Source of the DNA: Actinomycetes bacterium
GTDB lineage: Bacteria; Actinomycetota; Acidimicrobiia; Acidimicrobiales; JAKAVM01
DNA: 42,878 nucleotides
Assembly: GCA_021817065.1 (NCBI GenBank)
Contig: JAKAWH010000011.1
Coordinates: 1-42,878, forward strand
Direction: 5' to 3'
Shown here: one piece after another, positions 8,285 to 16,431 of the stretch
Numbering within the stretch: position 1 is the first letter of the stretch
Layout of the letters: the number at the start of each line of letters is the position of its first letter
Translations under genes and position numbers: made by a program
The notes under the pieces: generated by a model
What the model was told of the DNA's origin: nothing
The model's database searches: none
The model's input: only the letters and a program-made list of their open reading frames with translations

Positions 8285-9898
8285 TTAGGCCCGTCTCCGT
8301 TCCTCGGAGCGCCGTTCCGCCTCCAGGCGCTCCAAGCCGGTCGTCCCGTGCTCCACGTAGCGCATCGCGTCGGCGATCGCCCGATGCCCCGCCCGTTCCC
8401 CGATGAGCCGGTGCATCTCCTGGGCGATTTCCCGATAGACGGGATGTCCCTGCATCCCCGACCTCAGCTCGGTCAGGTGCATGGCCTCCCGGGCGTTCAT
8501 CTGCATCACGTAGCGAATCCGAAAAGCCAGCGAGAGAGCGTAGGGCGCCTGGGACGGGAACCGCTCCAACATCTCGTCGTACAGGTCCGACGAGCACTCG
8601 AGGACTTCCTCGTAGCGGTCGTTCAGGCCAGCCGCAAGAACGTCCGCCGGCACCGAATAGCCGAGACGGTTGGTGAACTGCTGCCATTCCACCGTTAGCA
8701 TCCTGTGTCGCTGGAGATCCCGGAACGCCCCGTAGTCCGAAACGACGTCGAAGCGATAGCTCGTCCGCTCCAGAGCGCGACCTGGGCGGTGGCGACGGTT
8801 GGCCCTCTCCCCGATATAGGCTGCGATAATCGAGAGTCTCTCTTCGTGAGACATACCCGCCACCACGGAACGAAGCTGGTCGTCAGGAAGATTGCTGAAT
8901 GGGTAGAGCATGGCACCGACGACCTTCTCCTCGCCGAGGCGATCGAAATCGGTAAGCGTCACCGAAGGCCGCGGTTCCGGGACGCAACGCGCGAGGAGGA
9001 ACTCCGAGGCAGCGTGGGTCGCCTCGCGACACTTGGAAAAATACTCGGTCCATGCCCCGCCCCGTTCTGGAACATCCAGTCGCTTGAGAAACGACGGGAT
9101 AACCTTCCGCAGCTCCGCGTGCATCATCTCCGCGTACTCACGTGCTTCGGGCAGCGGATGGCTTCTCATTCTCATCAGGAGCATCTCGTAGCTCTGGCCG
9201 CTGCCATAAATGCCGACATTGGAAAGCGACGCCGCAGGAAGGAGGCCCCGCAGCGCGTCCAGCGCTTTGGCTCGCACGGAACGGCGCCACGCGAAATCCG
9301 AGTCTCCCGGTTCCTTGGGGAATTCCCGCGCGTAGTAGGACTGCATCGCCGGAAGCAGGTCGGCATACGCGTCGAAAACGAAATCCATGTCGCCCACGTA
9401 GCGGGCACCCAGTGTCGACTCCAGAACAGCCGGATCCCGGAAATAACGGTACCGGCCATTCTCCAGCCGGGTGTCGTACGCGATATAACGAGTGGACTGC
9501 TCCAGATATGACGCGAGCCTTCCCCACTCGAGAATCTTGGTGAGTAGGTTGGAGGCCTGCTCACATGCCAGATGCACTCCCCCGAGCTGGGCCACCGAAT
9601 CATCGCCGTATTCGAAGAACACCTTGTCGTACAGTGCCTCGGCCCGTTCCAGCCCAACCGTCGCATCGATGGTGAGGTCGCCGCTGATGTCGAGCTCCCC
9701 TACGAACTCGTCCAGAAAGAGCCGGCGGAGACTCTTGGCGGAACGCGAGTAACGAGCGAACAACGCCCCCTTGACCACTTCGGGCAGGTTCACCAGAGCG
9801 AAAACCGGCTTGTCGAGATTCGTGAAGTAACGGCGGAGTATGTCCGCCTCCTCAGGAGTGAAGCTCTCCCGTACGAACGGAGCGAAGGAAGCCATCAC
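8285..9898 (-). CDS. Tandem ThyX-like protein (duplicated FAD-dependent thymidylate synthase fold)
   Basis: A 537-residue protein, about twice the length of ThyX. The first half carries RLASYLEQSTRYIAYD, which resembles the ThyX segment after the RHR motif (S-x-N-E-x-S-x-RY). The second half carries LQRHRMLTVEWQQFTNRLGY, with RHR but without the canonical RHR-x7-S spacing of active enzymes. It is therefore probably a double ThyX-fold paralogue rather than the cell's thymidylate synthase; flavin binding is possible but not shown. GTG 9898 and ATG 9895 are adjacent starts, and a micro-ORF's TGA overlaps both. The end lies 226 nt before the DUF4193-like gene. Confidence 0.75.
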   Translation of the reverse strand: MMASFAPFVRESFTPEEADILRRYFTNLDKPVFALVNLPEVVKGALFARYSRSAKSLRRLFLDEFVGELDISGDLTIDATVGLERAEALYDKVFFEYGDDSVAQLGGVHLACEQASNLLTKILEWGRLASYLEQSTRYIAYDTRLENGRYRYFRDPAVLESTLGARYVGDMDFVFDAYADLLPAMQSYYAREFPKEPGDSDFAWRRSVRAKALDALRGLLPAASLSNVGIYGSGQSYEMLLMRMRSHPLPEAREYAEMMHAELRKVIPSFLKRLDVPERGGAWTEYFSKCREATHAASEFLLARCVPEPRPSVTLTDFDRLGEEKVVGAMLYPFSNLPDDQLRSVVAGMSHEERLSIIAAYIGERANRRHRPGRALERTSYRFDVVSDYGAFRDLQRHRMLTVEWQQFTNRLGYSVPADVLAAGLNDRYEEVLECSSDLYDEMLERFPSQAPYALSLAFRIRYVMQMNAREAMHLTELRSGMQGHPVYREIAQEMHRLIGERAGHRAIADAMRYVEHGTTGLERLEAERRSEERRRA

Positions 9899-9945
9899 CG
9901 AACCCGTCCCAAGATGGTCTTCGCCCTCCCGGCAACCTCGGTCAT
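9895..9945 (-). other. Relay micro-ORF 3 (16 codons) into the thyX-like gene
   Basis: ATG at 9945 overlaps the TGA of micro-ORF 2 (ATGA). The peptide would be MTEVAGRAKTILGRVR. Its TGA overlaps the thyX-like GTG 9898 (GTGA) and shares its A with ATG 9895. This is sequence geometry only; translation is not shown. Confidence 0.4.
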
Positions 9946-9995
9946 CGACAGGGGGGCCGGATCGACAGGGGGGCCGGATCGAATGAGCGGGTCAC
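9942..9995 (-). other. Relay micro-ORF 2 (17 codons)
   Basis: GTG at 9995 overlaps the TGA of micro-ORF 1 (GTGA), and its own TGA overlaps the ATG of micro-ORF 3 (ATGA). It spans most of a 17-bp tandem repeat. The peptide would be MTRSFDPAPLSIRPPCR. Confidence 0.35.
9944..9977. repeat. 17-bp tandem duplication
   Basis: ATCGACAGGGGGGCCGG occurs twice back to back (9944-9960, 9961-9977) in the gap between helY and the thyX-like gene. It lies within micro-ORF 2, where a 17-bp insertion would have shifted the frame. Confidence 0.95.
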
Positions 9996-10072
9996 AACGA
10001 TCCCAAGATTACGGCCACTGCGAGCTCCAGTCGGGGACCTCTCCTCCCCGGCAGGCTCTCGGTGCTCCTCAC
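9992..10072 (-). other. Relay micro-ORF 1 (26 codons) from helY
   Basis: GTG at 10072 overlaps the helY TGA (GTGA). The frame stays open for 26 codons (MRSTESLPGRR..., ending ELAVAVILGSL), and its TGA overlaps the GTG of micro-ORF 2. Together the three micro-ORFs leave no untranslated base across the 170-nt gap. Confidence 0.4.
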
Positions 10073-12213
10073 CTCGGAACGCTGCCGGTCAGGCTGGCCG
10101 GGTTGGCTAAAGCTACCACCCCGCGCCACATCGATGTGACCCCCTGAGCGGCAGCCTCGCGGGTCGCGGTCACAGGGGAAACCTCCGAGACCTGGCGGAG
10201 CAAGTCCAGGAGCTGCTTGATGTTGCGGACGAAATCCCCAGGAGGCATCCCTTCCTGCCCCAGGGCGACTGCCAGGTCGGCTCCTGAGGTCCAACGTCGC
10301 GCCATCGAGGCGAACCCGGAATCAGGGGGTCGAGTCGCCGGCAGCCCGGCATCTTCCTCCAGGGTGGCGATATGGAAGGCGATCTGCTGGATCTCCCGGA
10401 ATCGATCCCAGACCTGCCGTCCCTGGCGAGCGGTCCCCGCGGGGCGGTCTCCCGGTCCCCCGCGGCTGAGTCGCGGCTCGTAGATCACCGAGGACACGAC
10501 TGCGGCCAGATCGGCGGGCTCCAGCCCGTCGAAGAGTCCGGCTTCGAGCACCTCGGACACCAGCAGATCGGACTCGTGGTAGATCCGGGAGAGCCGCTCC
10601 CCCTTGGCCGTCAGCGCCCACCCGGAGAGGTAGCCCTCTTGGGCGAGAAGACCGGTCACCCGGTCAAATGTCCGCGACAGTGCGTGGGTGTGGCTGTCTA
10701 TCCGCCGCGACAGATTCGTGCGGCGGGCAGAAGGGGGAAGGGCGCGAAGCTCGGCCTCCAGACGAACCACTTCTGCATCGGACCGGAACTGGGCGAAGGA
10801 GAGGTTGAGGAACCCCCGCGCCTCATCCTCCCGGTGGGTCCTGATCAGATTGGCGGCCATGTTGTAGGTCGGACGGAAGGAAGACTTCAGTTCGAACGAC
10901 CGGGCCGACGCCAGCGAAGCTACCGAAGAGAAGGGCTCCACCGGCGACCAGAGCACAACGCCGTATCCCACCTCGTCCAATCCCCGACGCCCCGCTCTTC
11001 CGGTGAATTGGGTGTACTCACCGGGGGTCAGGTGTTCGTGGCGCTCGCCGGTGAACTTGCTCAACTTCTCGATGACCACCGAACGCGCCGGCATGTTGAT
11101 ACCCAGGGAAAGGGTCTCGGTGGCGAACACAGCCTTCACCAGCGACAATGCGAAGCATGCCTCCACGGCTTCCTTGAAAGGGGGCACAAGGCCTGCATGG
11201 TGGGCGGCAATGCCCACCTCCAGGCATGCGAGCCACCGTCCGTATCCCAGAACGTCGAGATCGCGATCGGACAGCTCCTCGACCGCTGCCTCGGCGATCT
11301 CACGGATCGTTTCCCGTTCTTCGGAGGTCGTCAGCCGAATGCCTGCCTCCAGGCACGATATCGCTGCTCTCTCGCATCCATCGCGCGAGAAGACGAAGTA
11401 GATCGCCGGTAGCATCTCCCGAGCAGAGAGTTCCTCCACCACTTCGATCCTGCTCGGACTCGTGATCCGTCCCTTGTGGTGAACGTGGTGCTTCCACGGC
11501 TCGCCTCCCCTCACCCCCATTCGGGCCGATTCCGGCCCATCCAGCGCGGCAGCATCCGGGTTGGGACGCCCCTTGACGAATGTCGGCAGGAGCCGAACCC
11601 GGCGGGAACGTCGATCTGCCGCCATATACAGGTTCTCCAGGTTCACCGGACGCCGCTCCTCGATGACCAGATCGGTTGCGCCCCGTACAGTAGAAAGCCA
11701 CTCCCCGAACTCCTCGACATTCGATACTGTCGCCGAGAGGCATACCAGCGCGACCTCGACCGGGAGCTGGACGATGACCTCTTCCCACACGCCTCCCCGG
11801 TAAGGGTTCTGCAGGTAGTGGACCTCATCCAGGATGACGCAGGCGAGTCCGGACAGGGTCGGAGAGGACTCGTAAATCATGTTCCGCAGAACTTCTGTCG
11901 TCATCACCACCACCGGCATCTCGCCGTTGACGGAGACGTCCCCGGTCAATAGGCCCACCTCGCCAGGACCGTATACAGCAGCGAAATCGGCATATTTCTG
12001 GTTGGAGAGCGCCTTCAGGGGAGTCGTGTAGAACGCCTTCTTCCCGATCGAAAGAGCGCGGGCTACCGCATACTCGGCGACTGCGGTCTTGCCCGATCCG
12101 GTGGGAGCAGCGACCAGCACCGAGTGCCCCTGCGACACTGAACTCATCGCCTGACGCTGAAAAGGATCGAAACGCATGGCCCGGATCTTCTCGAAGTCTC
12201 CGGGAAGGATCAC
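10069..12213 (-). CDS. helY: DEAD/DEAH-box RNA helicase, Ski2/HelY type
   Basis: A 714-residue superfamily 2 helicase. Walker A is AAPTGSGKT; motif II is LDEVHYLQNP, the DEVH form of Ski2-like helicases; motif III is LSATV; motif VI is QFTGRAGRRG. The C-terminal half (MAANLIRTHREDEARGFLNL onward) matches the DSHCT-bearing tail of the family. HelY proteins are thought to act in RNA remodelling or decay; the substrate is unknown. The ORF track starts at a TTG at 12246, but GTG 12213 has AGGAGG 9 nt upstream and a micro-ORF stop overlapping it, so I start there. In many actinobacteria helY follows tatC near the proteasome genes, as it does here. Confidence 0.88.
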   Translation of the reverse strand: MILPGDFEKIRAMRFDPFQRQAMSSVSQGHSVLVAAPTGSGKTAVAEYAVARALSIGKKAFYTTPLKALSNQKYADFAAVYGPGEVGLLTGDVSVNGEMPVVVMTTEVLRNMIYESSPTLSGLACVILDEVHYLQNPYRGGVWEEVIVQLPVEVALVCLSATVSNVEEFGEWLSTVRGATDLVIEERRPVNLENLYMAADRRSRRVRLLPTFVKGRPNPDAAALDGPESARMGVRGGEPWKHHVHHKGRITSPSRIEVVEELSAREMLPAIYFVFSRDGCERAAISCLEAGIRLTTSEERETIREIAEAAVEELSDRDLDVLGYGRWLACLEVGIAAHHAGLVPPFKEAVEACFALSLVKAVFATETLSLGINMPARSVVIEKLSKFTGERHEHLTPGEYTQFTGRAGRRGLDEVGYGVVLWSPVEPFSSVASLASARSFELKSSFRPTYNMAANLIRTHREDEARGFLNLSFAQFRSDAEVVRLEAELRALPPSARRTNLSRRIDSHTHALSRTFDRVTGLLAQEGYLSGWALTAKGERLSRIYHESDLLVSEVLEAGLFDGLEPADLAAVVSSVIYEPRLSRGGPGDRPAGTARQGRQVWDRFREIQQIAFHIATLEEDAGLPATRPPDSGFASMARRWTSGADLAVALGQEGMPPGDFVRNIKQLLDLLRQVSEVSPVTATREAAAQGVTSMWRGVVALANPASLTGSVPR

Positions 12214-12254
12214 CTGGCTTCGCCTCCTGTGGATTCCGCTTCCCAATGGATCAT
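12210..12254 (-). other. Relay micro-ORF (14 codons) between tatC and helY
   Basis: ATG 12254 overlaps the tatC TGA (ATGA). The peptide would be MIHWEAESTGGEAR. Its TGA overlaps the helY GTG 12213 (GTGA). The helY Shine-Dalgarno sequence (AGGAGG) lies inside this ORF. Confidence 0.4.
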
Positions 12255-13015
12255 CGGCGCGCGAGCTTCCCGATCCCTATCGCTACGAAGTAGAACGCGC
12301 ACATCGGCCCGGCCAACGCGAGGAAGGAAAACGGGTCGGAGCTGGGGATGAAGATTGCAGCGGCAGCCGTAATGGCCACCACTGCGATGCGCCAGTGGGT
12401 CAGCAACTGCGCGGGAGAGACAACACCCGCCAATTCCAATGCGACCAGAACCACCGGGAACTCGAACGCCACCCCGAACGCCAGCATCAACAACGTGATC
12501 AGGTTCACGTAGTTGCTCGGCGTGTACATCAAGGTGAGTCCGGGGCCCCCCACCGCGGACAGCCAGTGAAGCGCCTTGGGGAAAACCAGATAGGCAACTA
12601 CCGCACCAACCCCGAAAAGAACGATCGACGAGCAGATGAACGGTACCGCGTACTTCTTCTCGTTGCGCTTGAGGCCGGGGGTAATGAAGCGCCAGATCTC
12701 CCACAAGATCACCGGCGAGGCTACGAACGCGCCCAGATAGATAACGACCTTCATCCGGATGGACAGACCGTCCAAGGGGCCGATCTGGACCAGTGCGCAG
12801 CTGTGGCGGGCCCCCACCACCCGGCAGTAGGGCTTCTGGAGTAGGGTAAGAACCCGCGAGTAGAGGACGAACCACGCTAGAGCTGTCCCAACCGCCAACG
12901 CCGCAACTGCCTTGATCAGCCGGCTTCGCAACTCGCCGAGGTGTTCGATCAGGGTCATCTCGTCAGGCGCGGGGCGCCGGGAACGGCGGCGCAAGATGCT
13001 GGAAATGAAGCTCAT
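12251..13015 (-). CDS. tatC: Sec-independent protein translocase TatC
   Basis: A 254-residue multi-spanning membrane protein that, with TatA/TatB, exports folded proteins bearing twin-arginine signals. MTLIEHLGELRSRLIKAV is the TatC N-terminal signature; hydrophobic segments follow (ALAVGTALAWFVLYSRVLTL, VVIYLGAFVASPVILWEIWR, FICSSIVLFGVGAVVAYLVF, LITLLMLAFGVAFEFPVVLV, IAVVAITAAAAIFIPSSDPF). The conserved FITPGLKRNEKKY loop is present. ATG 13015 (MSFISSIL) is chosen over the longer ORF because the extension is Arg/Pro-rich and non-hydrophobic. It follows tatB, and its stop starts a micro-ORF leading to helY. Confidence 0.93.
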   Translation of the reverse strand: MSFISSILRRRSRRPAPDEMTLIEHLGELRSRLIKAVAALAVGTALAWFVLYSRVLTLLQKPYCRVVGARHSCALVQIGPLDGLSIRMKVVIYLGAFVASPVILWEIWRFITPGLKRNEKKYAVPFICSSIVLFGVGAVVAYLVFPKALHWLSAVGGPGLTLMYTPSNYVNLITLLMLAFGVAFEFPVVLVALELAGVVSPAQLLTHWRIAVVAITAAAAIFIPSSDPFSFLALAGPMCAFYFVAIGIGKLARR

Positions 13016-13080
13016 CTCTGGTGCCCTCGCGCGACAGGGGCGAGAATGCCGTCCCGGGACCGGGTGGCCGAGCATCGCAT
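13012..13080 (-). other. Partial relay ORF (22 codons) before tatC
   Basis: ATG 13080 begins 3 nt after the TGA that closes the shifted tatB tail (13084). The frame runs 22 codons, and its TGA overlaps the tatC ATG (ATGA). The upstream join is not a 4-nt overlap, so this is a weaker case than the others. Confidence 0.3.
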
Positions 13081-13083
13081 CGG

Positions 13084-13377
13084 TCAGTTGAGACTGGGGT
13101 CGGCCGGCATCGGCTCCGGGCGTATCCCTTCCCCGCCGGCTACCGCGCCGTTCCTGCCGCTCTCAGCGGCCGGATTCACCGCGACCTGCGAATTCCCGGG
13201 CGCGACCTGCGAATTCCCGGGCGCGGGCGAGGCGTTCCCGGCAACATCCGCCCGCAATCCTCCGGATGTCACCGATCCCGTCCCGAGAACCGAGCGCAGC
13301 GAACTACCGATCGAGGAAACCGATTCGTGCAATCCGGCGAACGGGCTCTCCATCCGGCGAGAATGTTCCCGCCCCCC
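13084..13377 (-). other. tatB: Displaced C-terminal tail of TatB in the -1 frame
   Basis: In the -1 frame relative to tatB, an open reading frame runs from the G6 tract (13372-13377) to TGA 13084: RRMESPFAGLHESVSSIGSS and then a Ser/Gly/Ala/Pro-rich tail. Its third positions are richer in G/C and its residues more protein-like than the nominal tatB frame over the same bases (NILAGWRARSPDCTNRFPRS). Joining them gives a TatB of about 163 residues, a normal length. The mRNA reads G-GGG-GGC at the join, a legitimate -1 slippery heptamer; a missing G in the assembly is equally possible. Confidence 0.6.
13181..13222. repeat. 21-bp tandem duplication in the TatB tail
   Basis: GCGACCTGCGAATTCCCGGG plus C occurs twice in tandem (13181-13201, 13202-13222). 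It adds one seven-residue unit (GNSQVAP) in the -1 frame. The multiple-of-3 length fits a coding region in that frame. Confidence 0.95.
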
Positions 13378-13571
13378 GTTCCGGCTCCGTTGCCGCCCGG
13401 AAGCTCGTCCAAGACCCCCTTGACCTCCGACTCCACACTCTCGCGCAGGCGATGCAGCTCCCCAAGCCATCGCCCTGCCTGGCGCACCATCGACGGCAGT
13501 CTCTCGGGCCCCAAGACGAAAAGCGCCAACATCAGGACGACCGATATCTTGGGGAGGCTCAGGTCGAACAC
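13269..13571 (-). CDS. tatB: Sec-independent translocase TatB (or TatA), frame broken at a G6 tract
   Basis: The first 40 residues, MFDLSLPKISVVLMLALFVL then GPERLPSMVRQAGRWLGELHRL, are a classic Tat A/B membrane helix, the GPERLP hinge and an amphipathic helix. TatB fits best because of the acidic/basic helix continuing to VKGVLDELPGG. As read, the protein ends at residue 100 after an Arg/Cys-rich stretch unlike TatB. A better tail lies in the -1 frame (see the displaced tail). Start is GTG 13571. It lies between lepB (44 nt) and tatC, so the Tat genes follow signal peptidase. No separate tatA is in the window. Confidence 0.8.
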   Translation of the reverse strand: MFDLSLPKISVVLMLALFVLGPERLPSMVRQAGRWLGELHRLRESVESEVKGVLDELPGGNGAGTGGGNILAGWRARSPDCTNRFPRSVVRCARFSGRDR

Positions 13572-13615
13572 GATCCGAGTCTACCGGCGGGGCCCGCCGG
13601 CCCGGTCCCGCCGAC

Positions 13616-14275
13616 CTAGAAGAAGTGGATGCGGTCCAGCGGCCACACCCGCATGATCACCCGACCCACGATCCGCGTCTCGGACACTTCGCCGAAGGCG
13701 CGGCTGTCCTCCGATTCGCCCCGGTTGTCTCCCATCACGAACATGAAACCCGGTTTGACCTTCTGGAGTGGGATTGCCGGCCCCGGGTTGGTTCCGGGGG
13801 GCAGCCATGGCTGGGCTATCACCTTGCCGTCAATGAGAACTTGGCCCTGGCTGTTCGAGGAGATGGTGTCGCCAGGAAGGCCAATGACCCGCTTGACCAG
13901 GTCCTTGATGGAGGGGTCGTTCTTCATCGGATTGGAGAAGACCACGATGTCACCCCGATGCACCGGGTGCATATCGTAGGACAGTTTGTCTACCAGAATC
14001 CGGTCATGGACCATCAGAGTCGGCTCCATCGAGCCGGAGGGAATGAAGAAGGCTTGGAGGACGAAGGTCTTGACCACGAACGCCACGCCCAGGGCGATGG
14101 CGATGATAACTAACCACTCGATCATCCGGCGCATGGCGCCCGGCGGAGGAGGCGGACCCGAGCCCACCGGCCTACTCCCGGAGCGCGGTGCAACGGGGGC
14201 GCCGGACTCCCCGCCGCTCTCCGTCCGCGCTCCAGACGACGGCAGGGAGAACCTGGGGGAACTGGTGTGAGCCAC
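13616..14275 (-). CDS. lepB: Signal peptidase I
   Basis: A 219-residue membrane serine protease that removes signal peptides. After a Pro/Gly-rich cytoplasmic N-terminus comes one transmembrane helix (about 52-69, IEWLVIIAIALGVAFVVK), then the catalytic Ser box with S82 (IPSGSMEPTL), the Lys box with K128 (DLVKRVIGLPGD), and the conserved MGDNRGESEDSRAFG near the end. Start is GTG 14275. It lies between pafA and tatB, pairing signal processing with Tat export. The 96-nt gap to pafA shows nothing recognisable. Confidence 0.93.
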   Translation of the reverse strand: MAHTSSPRFSLPSSGARTESGGESGAPVAPRSGSRPVGSGPPPPPGAMRRMIEWLVIIAIALGVAFVVKTFVLQAFFIPSGSMEPTLMVHDRILVDKLSYDMHPVHRGDIVVFSNPMKNDPSIKDLVKRVIGLPGDTISSNSQGQVLIDGKVIAQPWLPPGTNPGPAIPLQKVKPGFMFVMGDNRGESEDSRAFGEVSETRIVGRVIMRVWPLDRIHFF

Positions 14276-14371
14276 GGTGTAACGAGGCTACCTGCTCTGA
14301 GGAACCCTTTGAGTACACCCCCTGTGCGCCTCACGCGCCGAGCCTGCCGGGATGCCGCCCGGCGGCGACCC

Positions 14372-15730
14372 TCAGAGGCTGGCGATCAGTTTCTCGACCC
14401 TCTCGTCGTGTGACTTGAACGGGTCTTTGCACAGGACCGTACGCTGCGCCTGATCGTTCAGCTTCAGATGCACCCAGTCGACGGTGAAGTCCCTGCGTCG
14501 CTGCTTGGCCTTGCGGATGAACTCGCCGCGCAGGCGAGCGCGCGTCGTTTGAGGCGGATTCTCCACCGCGTCGGCGATCTGCTCGTCGGTGCAGGTACGC
14601 TCCATCAACCCGCGTTTCTGCATCCTGTAGAAGAGGCTCCGGTCCATTGCCACGTCGTGGTACTGCAGGTCGATGAGGGCGACGCGCGGGTGAGTGAGGG
14701 GCATCTGGTTCTTCGCCCTATACGCCTCGATCAGGTGGTGCTTCGCCACCCAATCACACTCGCGGGTCAGCGAGAGGGGATCACTCTCGATCCCTTCCAG
14801 GCAGTGCTTCCACATCGCCAGTGCCTTGGTCTCCACCGGCCCGAGGCTCCGCCGCGCCGCGAACTTCTCCGCCTTGGCGAAGTACTCGGACTGGATGTCG
14901 AAAGCGCTGACCTCTCGCCCGTTGGCGAGCCGGACTTTCCTCTTGCAGGCGATATCGTGGCTGATCTCGCGGATCGCCCGGATCGGGTTCTCCAGGGTCA
15001 TGTCCCGGAGGACGGTGTTCTTGTCCTCGAGCATCCGAAGAAGGATCGATGTGGCACCGACCTTGAGAAAAGTGGCATATTCGCTCATGTTGGAGTCCCC
15101 CACGATGACGTGGAGCCTCCGGAACTTCTCGGCATCGGCATGGGGTTCATCCCGCGTATTGATGATCGGACGCGAACGCGTGGTCGCCGAGGACACCCCC
15201 TCCCAGATGTGCTCGGCCCGCTGGGAGATGCAATACATCGCCCCTCGGGCCGTCTGGAGAACCTTGCCGGCGCCCGCGTAAATCTGGCGCGAGACAAGAA
15301 AGGGGATCAGAACCTCTGCGTAGTGCCCCAGATCGTCTCCCCGCAGAGTCAGATAATTCTCGTGGCACCCGTAGGAGTTCCCTGCCGAATCAGTATTGTT
15401 CTTGAAAAGATAGATGTGCCCGCGGATCCCCTCCTCGCGCAGCCGGTGATCCGCTGCCAGGAGGAGCTGCTCGAGAATCCTCTCACCCGCCTTGTCGTGC
15501 GCAACGAGGTCGTCCACCGAATCGCACTCCGGCGTGGCGTACTCGGGGTGACTTCCCACGTCCAGGTACAAGCGTGCACCGTTCTCCAGGAACACGTTCG
15601 ATGAACGACCCCAACTCACTACCCGCCGGAAAAGATACCGGGCAACCTCGTCGGGCGATAGGCGCCGCTGGCCGCGGAGCACGCAGGTGACCCCATATTC
15701 GTTCTCCAGGCCGAATATGCGCTTGTCCAC
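14372..15730 (-). CDS. pafA: Pup--protein ligase PafA
   Basis: A 452-residue carboxylate-amine ligase that joins the C-terminal Glu of Pup to lysines of target proteins using [16 protein letters not shown] opens the glutamine-synthetase-like fold with the metal-binding ENEYG motif; [33 protein letters not shown] and [13 protein letters not shown] are the ATP/Mg and Pup-groove segments shared with Dop. The Dop-specific insertion after the N-terminal strand is absent, which assigns this one as the ligase. GTG 15730 has GGAG 5 nt upstream. It follows prcA after 26 nt. Confidence 0.95.
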   Translation of the reverse strand: MDKRIFGLENEYGVTCVLRGQRRLSPDEVARYLFRRVVSWGRSSNVFLENGARLYLDVGSHPEYATPECDSVDDLVAHDKAGERILEQLLLAADHRLREEGIRGHIYLFKNNTDSAGNSYGCHENYLTLRGDDLGHYAEVLIPFLVSRQIYAGAGKVLQTARGAMYCISQRAEHIWEGVSSATTRSRPIINTRDEPHADAEKFRRLHVIVGDSNMSEYATFLKVGATSILLRMLEDKNTVLRDMTLENPIRAIREISHDIACKRKVRLANGREVSAFDIQSEYFAKAEKFAARRSLGPVETKALAMWKHCLEGIESDPLSLTRECDWVAKHHLIEAYRAKNQMPLTHPRVALIDLQYHDVAMDRSLFYRMQKRGLMERTCTDEQIADAVENPPQTTRARLRGEFIRKAKQRRRDFTVDWVHLKLNDQAQRTVLCKDPFKSHDERVEKLIASL

Positions 15731-15756
15731 TACGGCTCCACGCTAACCCGCGGGGT

Positions 15757-16431
15757 TCAGAGGACGGCCGCCAGCTCCTCGGCGGGAATCCGGCGGAAAG
15801 CCCGGCGCCCGTTGGAACGCTCCAGTACGGCCACCTCGAGATCGGTCGCGGTGAGGCTCCGGTCCGGCCCTGTCAAAGCCGACACCGCGAGGCGGGTCCC
15901 TTCGGCGAAGGACATCGACTCCGCCCATCCTTGCTCGACCTTCTCGCTGATCGATTCGGAGTCACCTCCCAGCACGGTGAAATTGTCCTCATCCATCACC
16001 GTTCCGTCGTAGAGGATGTGGAACATGGCGTCCTCCCCGATGACCGGTCCCACCTCGGCGACCAGGATCTCGACCTCAAGGGGCTTCATCTCGTGGGTAA
16101 AGACCGACCCCAGGTAATTGGCGTACACGTTGGCCAAAGAGCGGGCATCCACGTCGTGGCGGCTGTAGGCGTATCCCTTGGTGTCCGCGTGACGAACTCC
16201 CGCCACCCGAAGTTGATCGAACTCGTTGTATTTGCCCACACCGGCGAACGCGATGCGATCGTAGATCTCGCTCACCTTGTGGAGGCTCTTGGAAGGATTC
16301 TCGGCCACCAGGAGCACTCCATTCTGGTAGGTGAGACCCACCAGCGACTTGCCACGGGCGATACCCTTTCGCGCATAGTCGGCCCGGTCCTGCATGACCT
16401 GCTCGGGAGCGACGTAGTAGGGAATACTCAC
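15757..16431 (-). CDS. prcA: 20S proteasome alpha subunit
   Basis: A 224-residue subunit that forms the outer rings and gate of the 20S core. SIPYYVAPEQVMQDRADYAR is the family N-terminus (the H0 gating helix region), followed by KGIARGKSLVGLTYQNGVLL. There is no N-terminal nucleophile Thr, as expected for alpha. I chose GTG 16431, whose product matches other PrcA N-termini, over the ORF-track start 16527, which only adds an Arg-rich antisense-like extension. A micro-ORF's stop overlaps this GTG. Confidence 0.93.
   Translation of the reverse strand: MSIPYYVAPEQVMQDRADYARKGIARGKSLVGLTYQNGVLLVAENPSKSLHKVSEIYDRIAFAGVGKYNEFDQLRVAGVRHADTKGYAYSRHDVDARSLANVYANYLGSVFTHEMKPLEVEILVAEVGPVIGEDAMFHILYDGTVMDEDNFTVLGGDSESISEKVEQGWAESMSFAEGTRLAVSALTGPDRSLTATDLEVAVLERSNGRRAFRRIPAEELAAVL

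Noticed and set aside
10372-11412. 346-aa plus-strand ORF opposite helY
   Set aside because: Antisense to helicase motifs; no start signal and no family resemblance.
13084-13470. Separate 128-aa gene overlapping tatB
   Set aside because: Its first part is out of frame over the TatB amphipathic helix and Arg/Gly-rich. Only the part after the G6 tract looks coding, so I treat it as the TatB tail.
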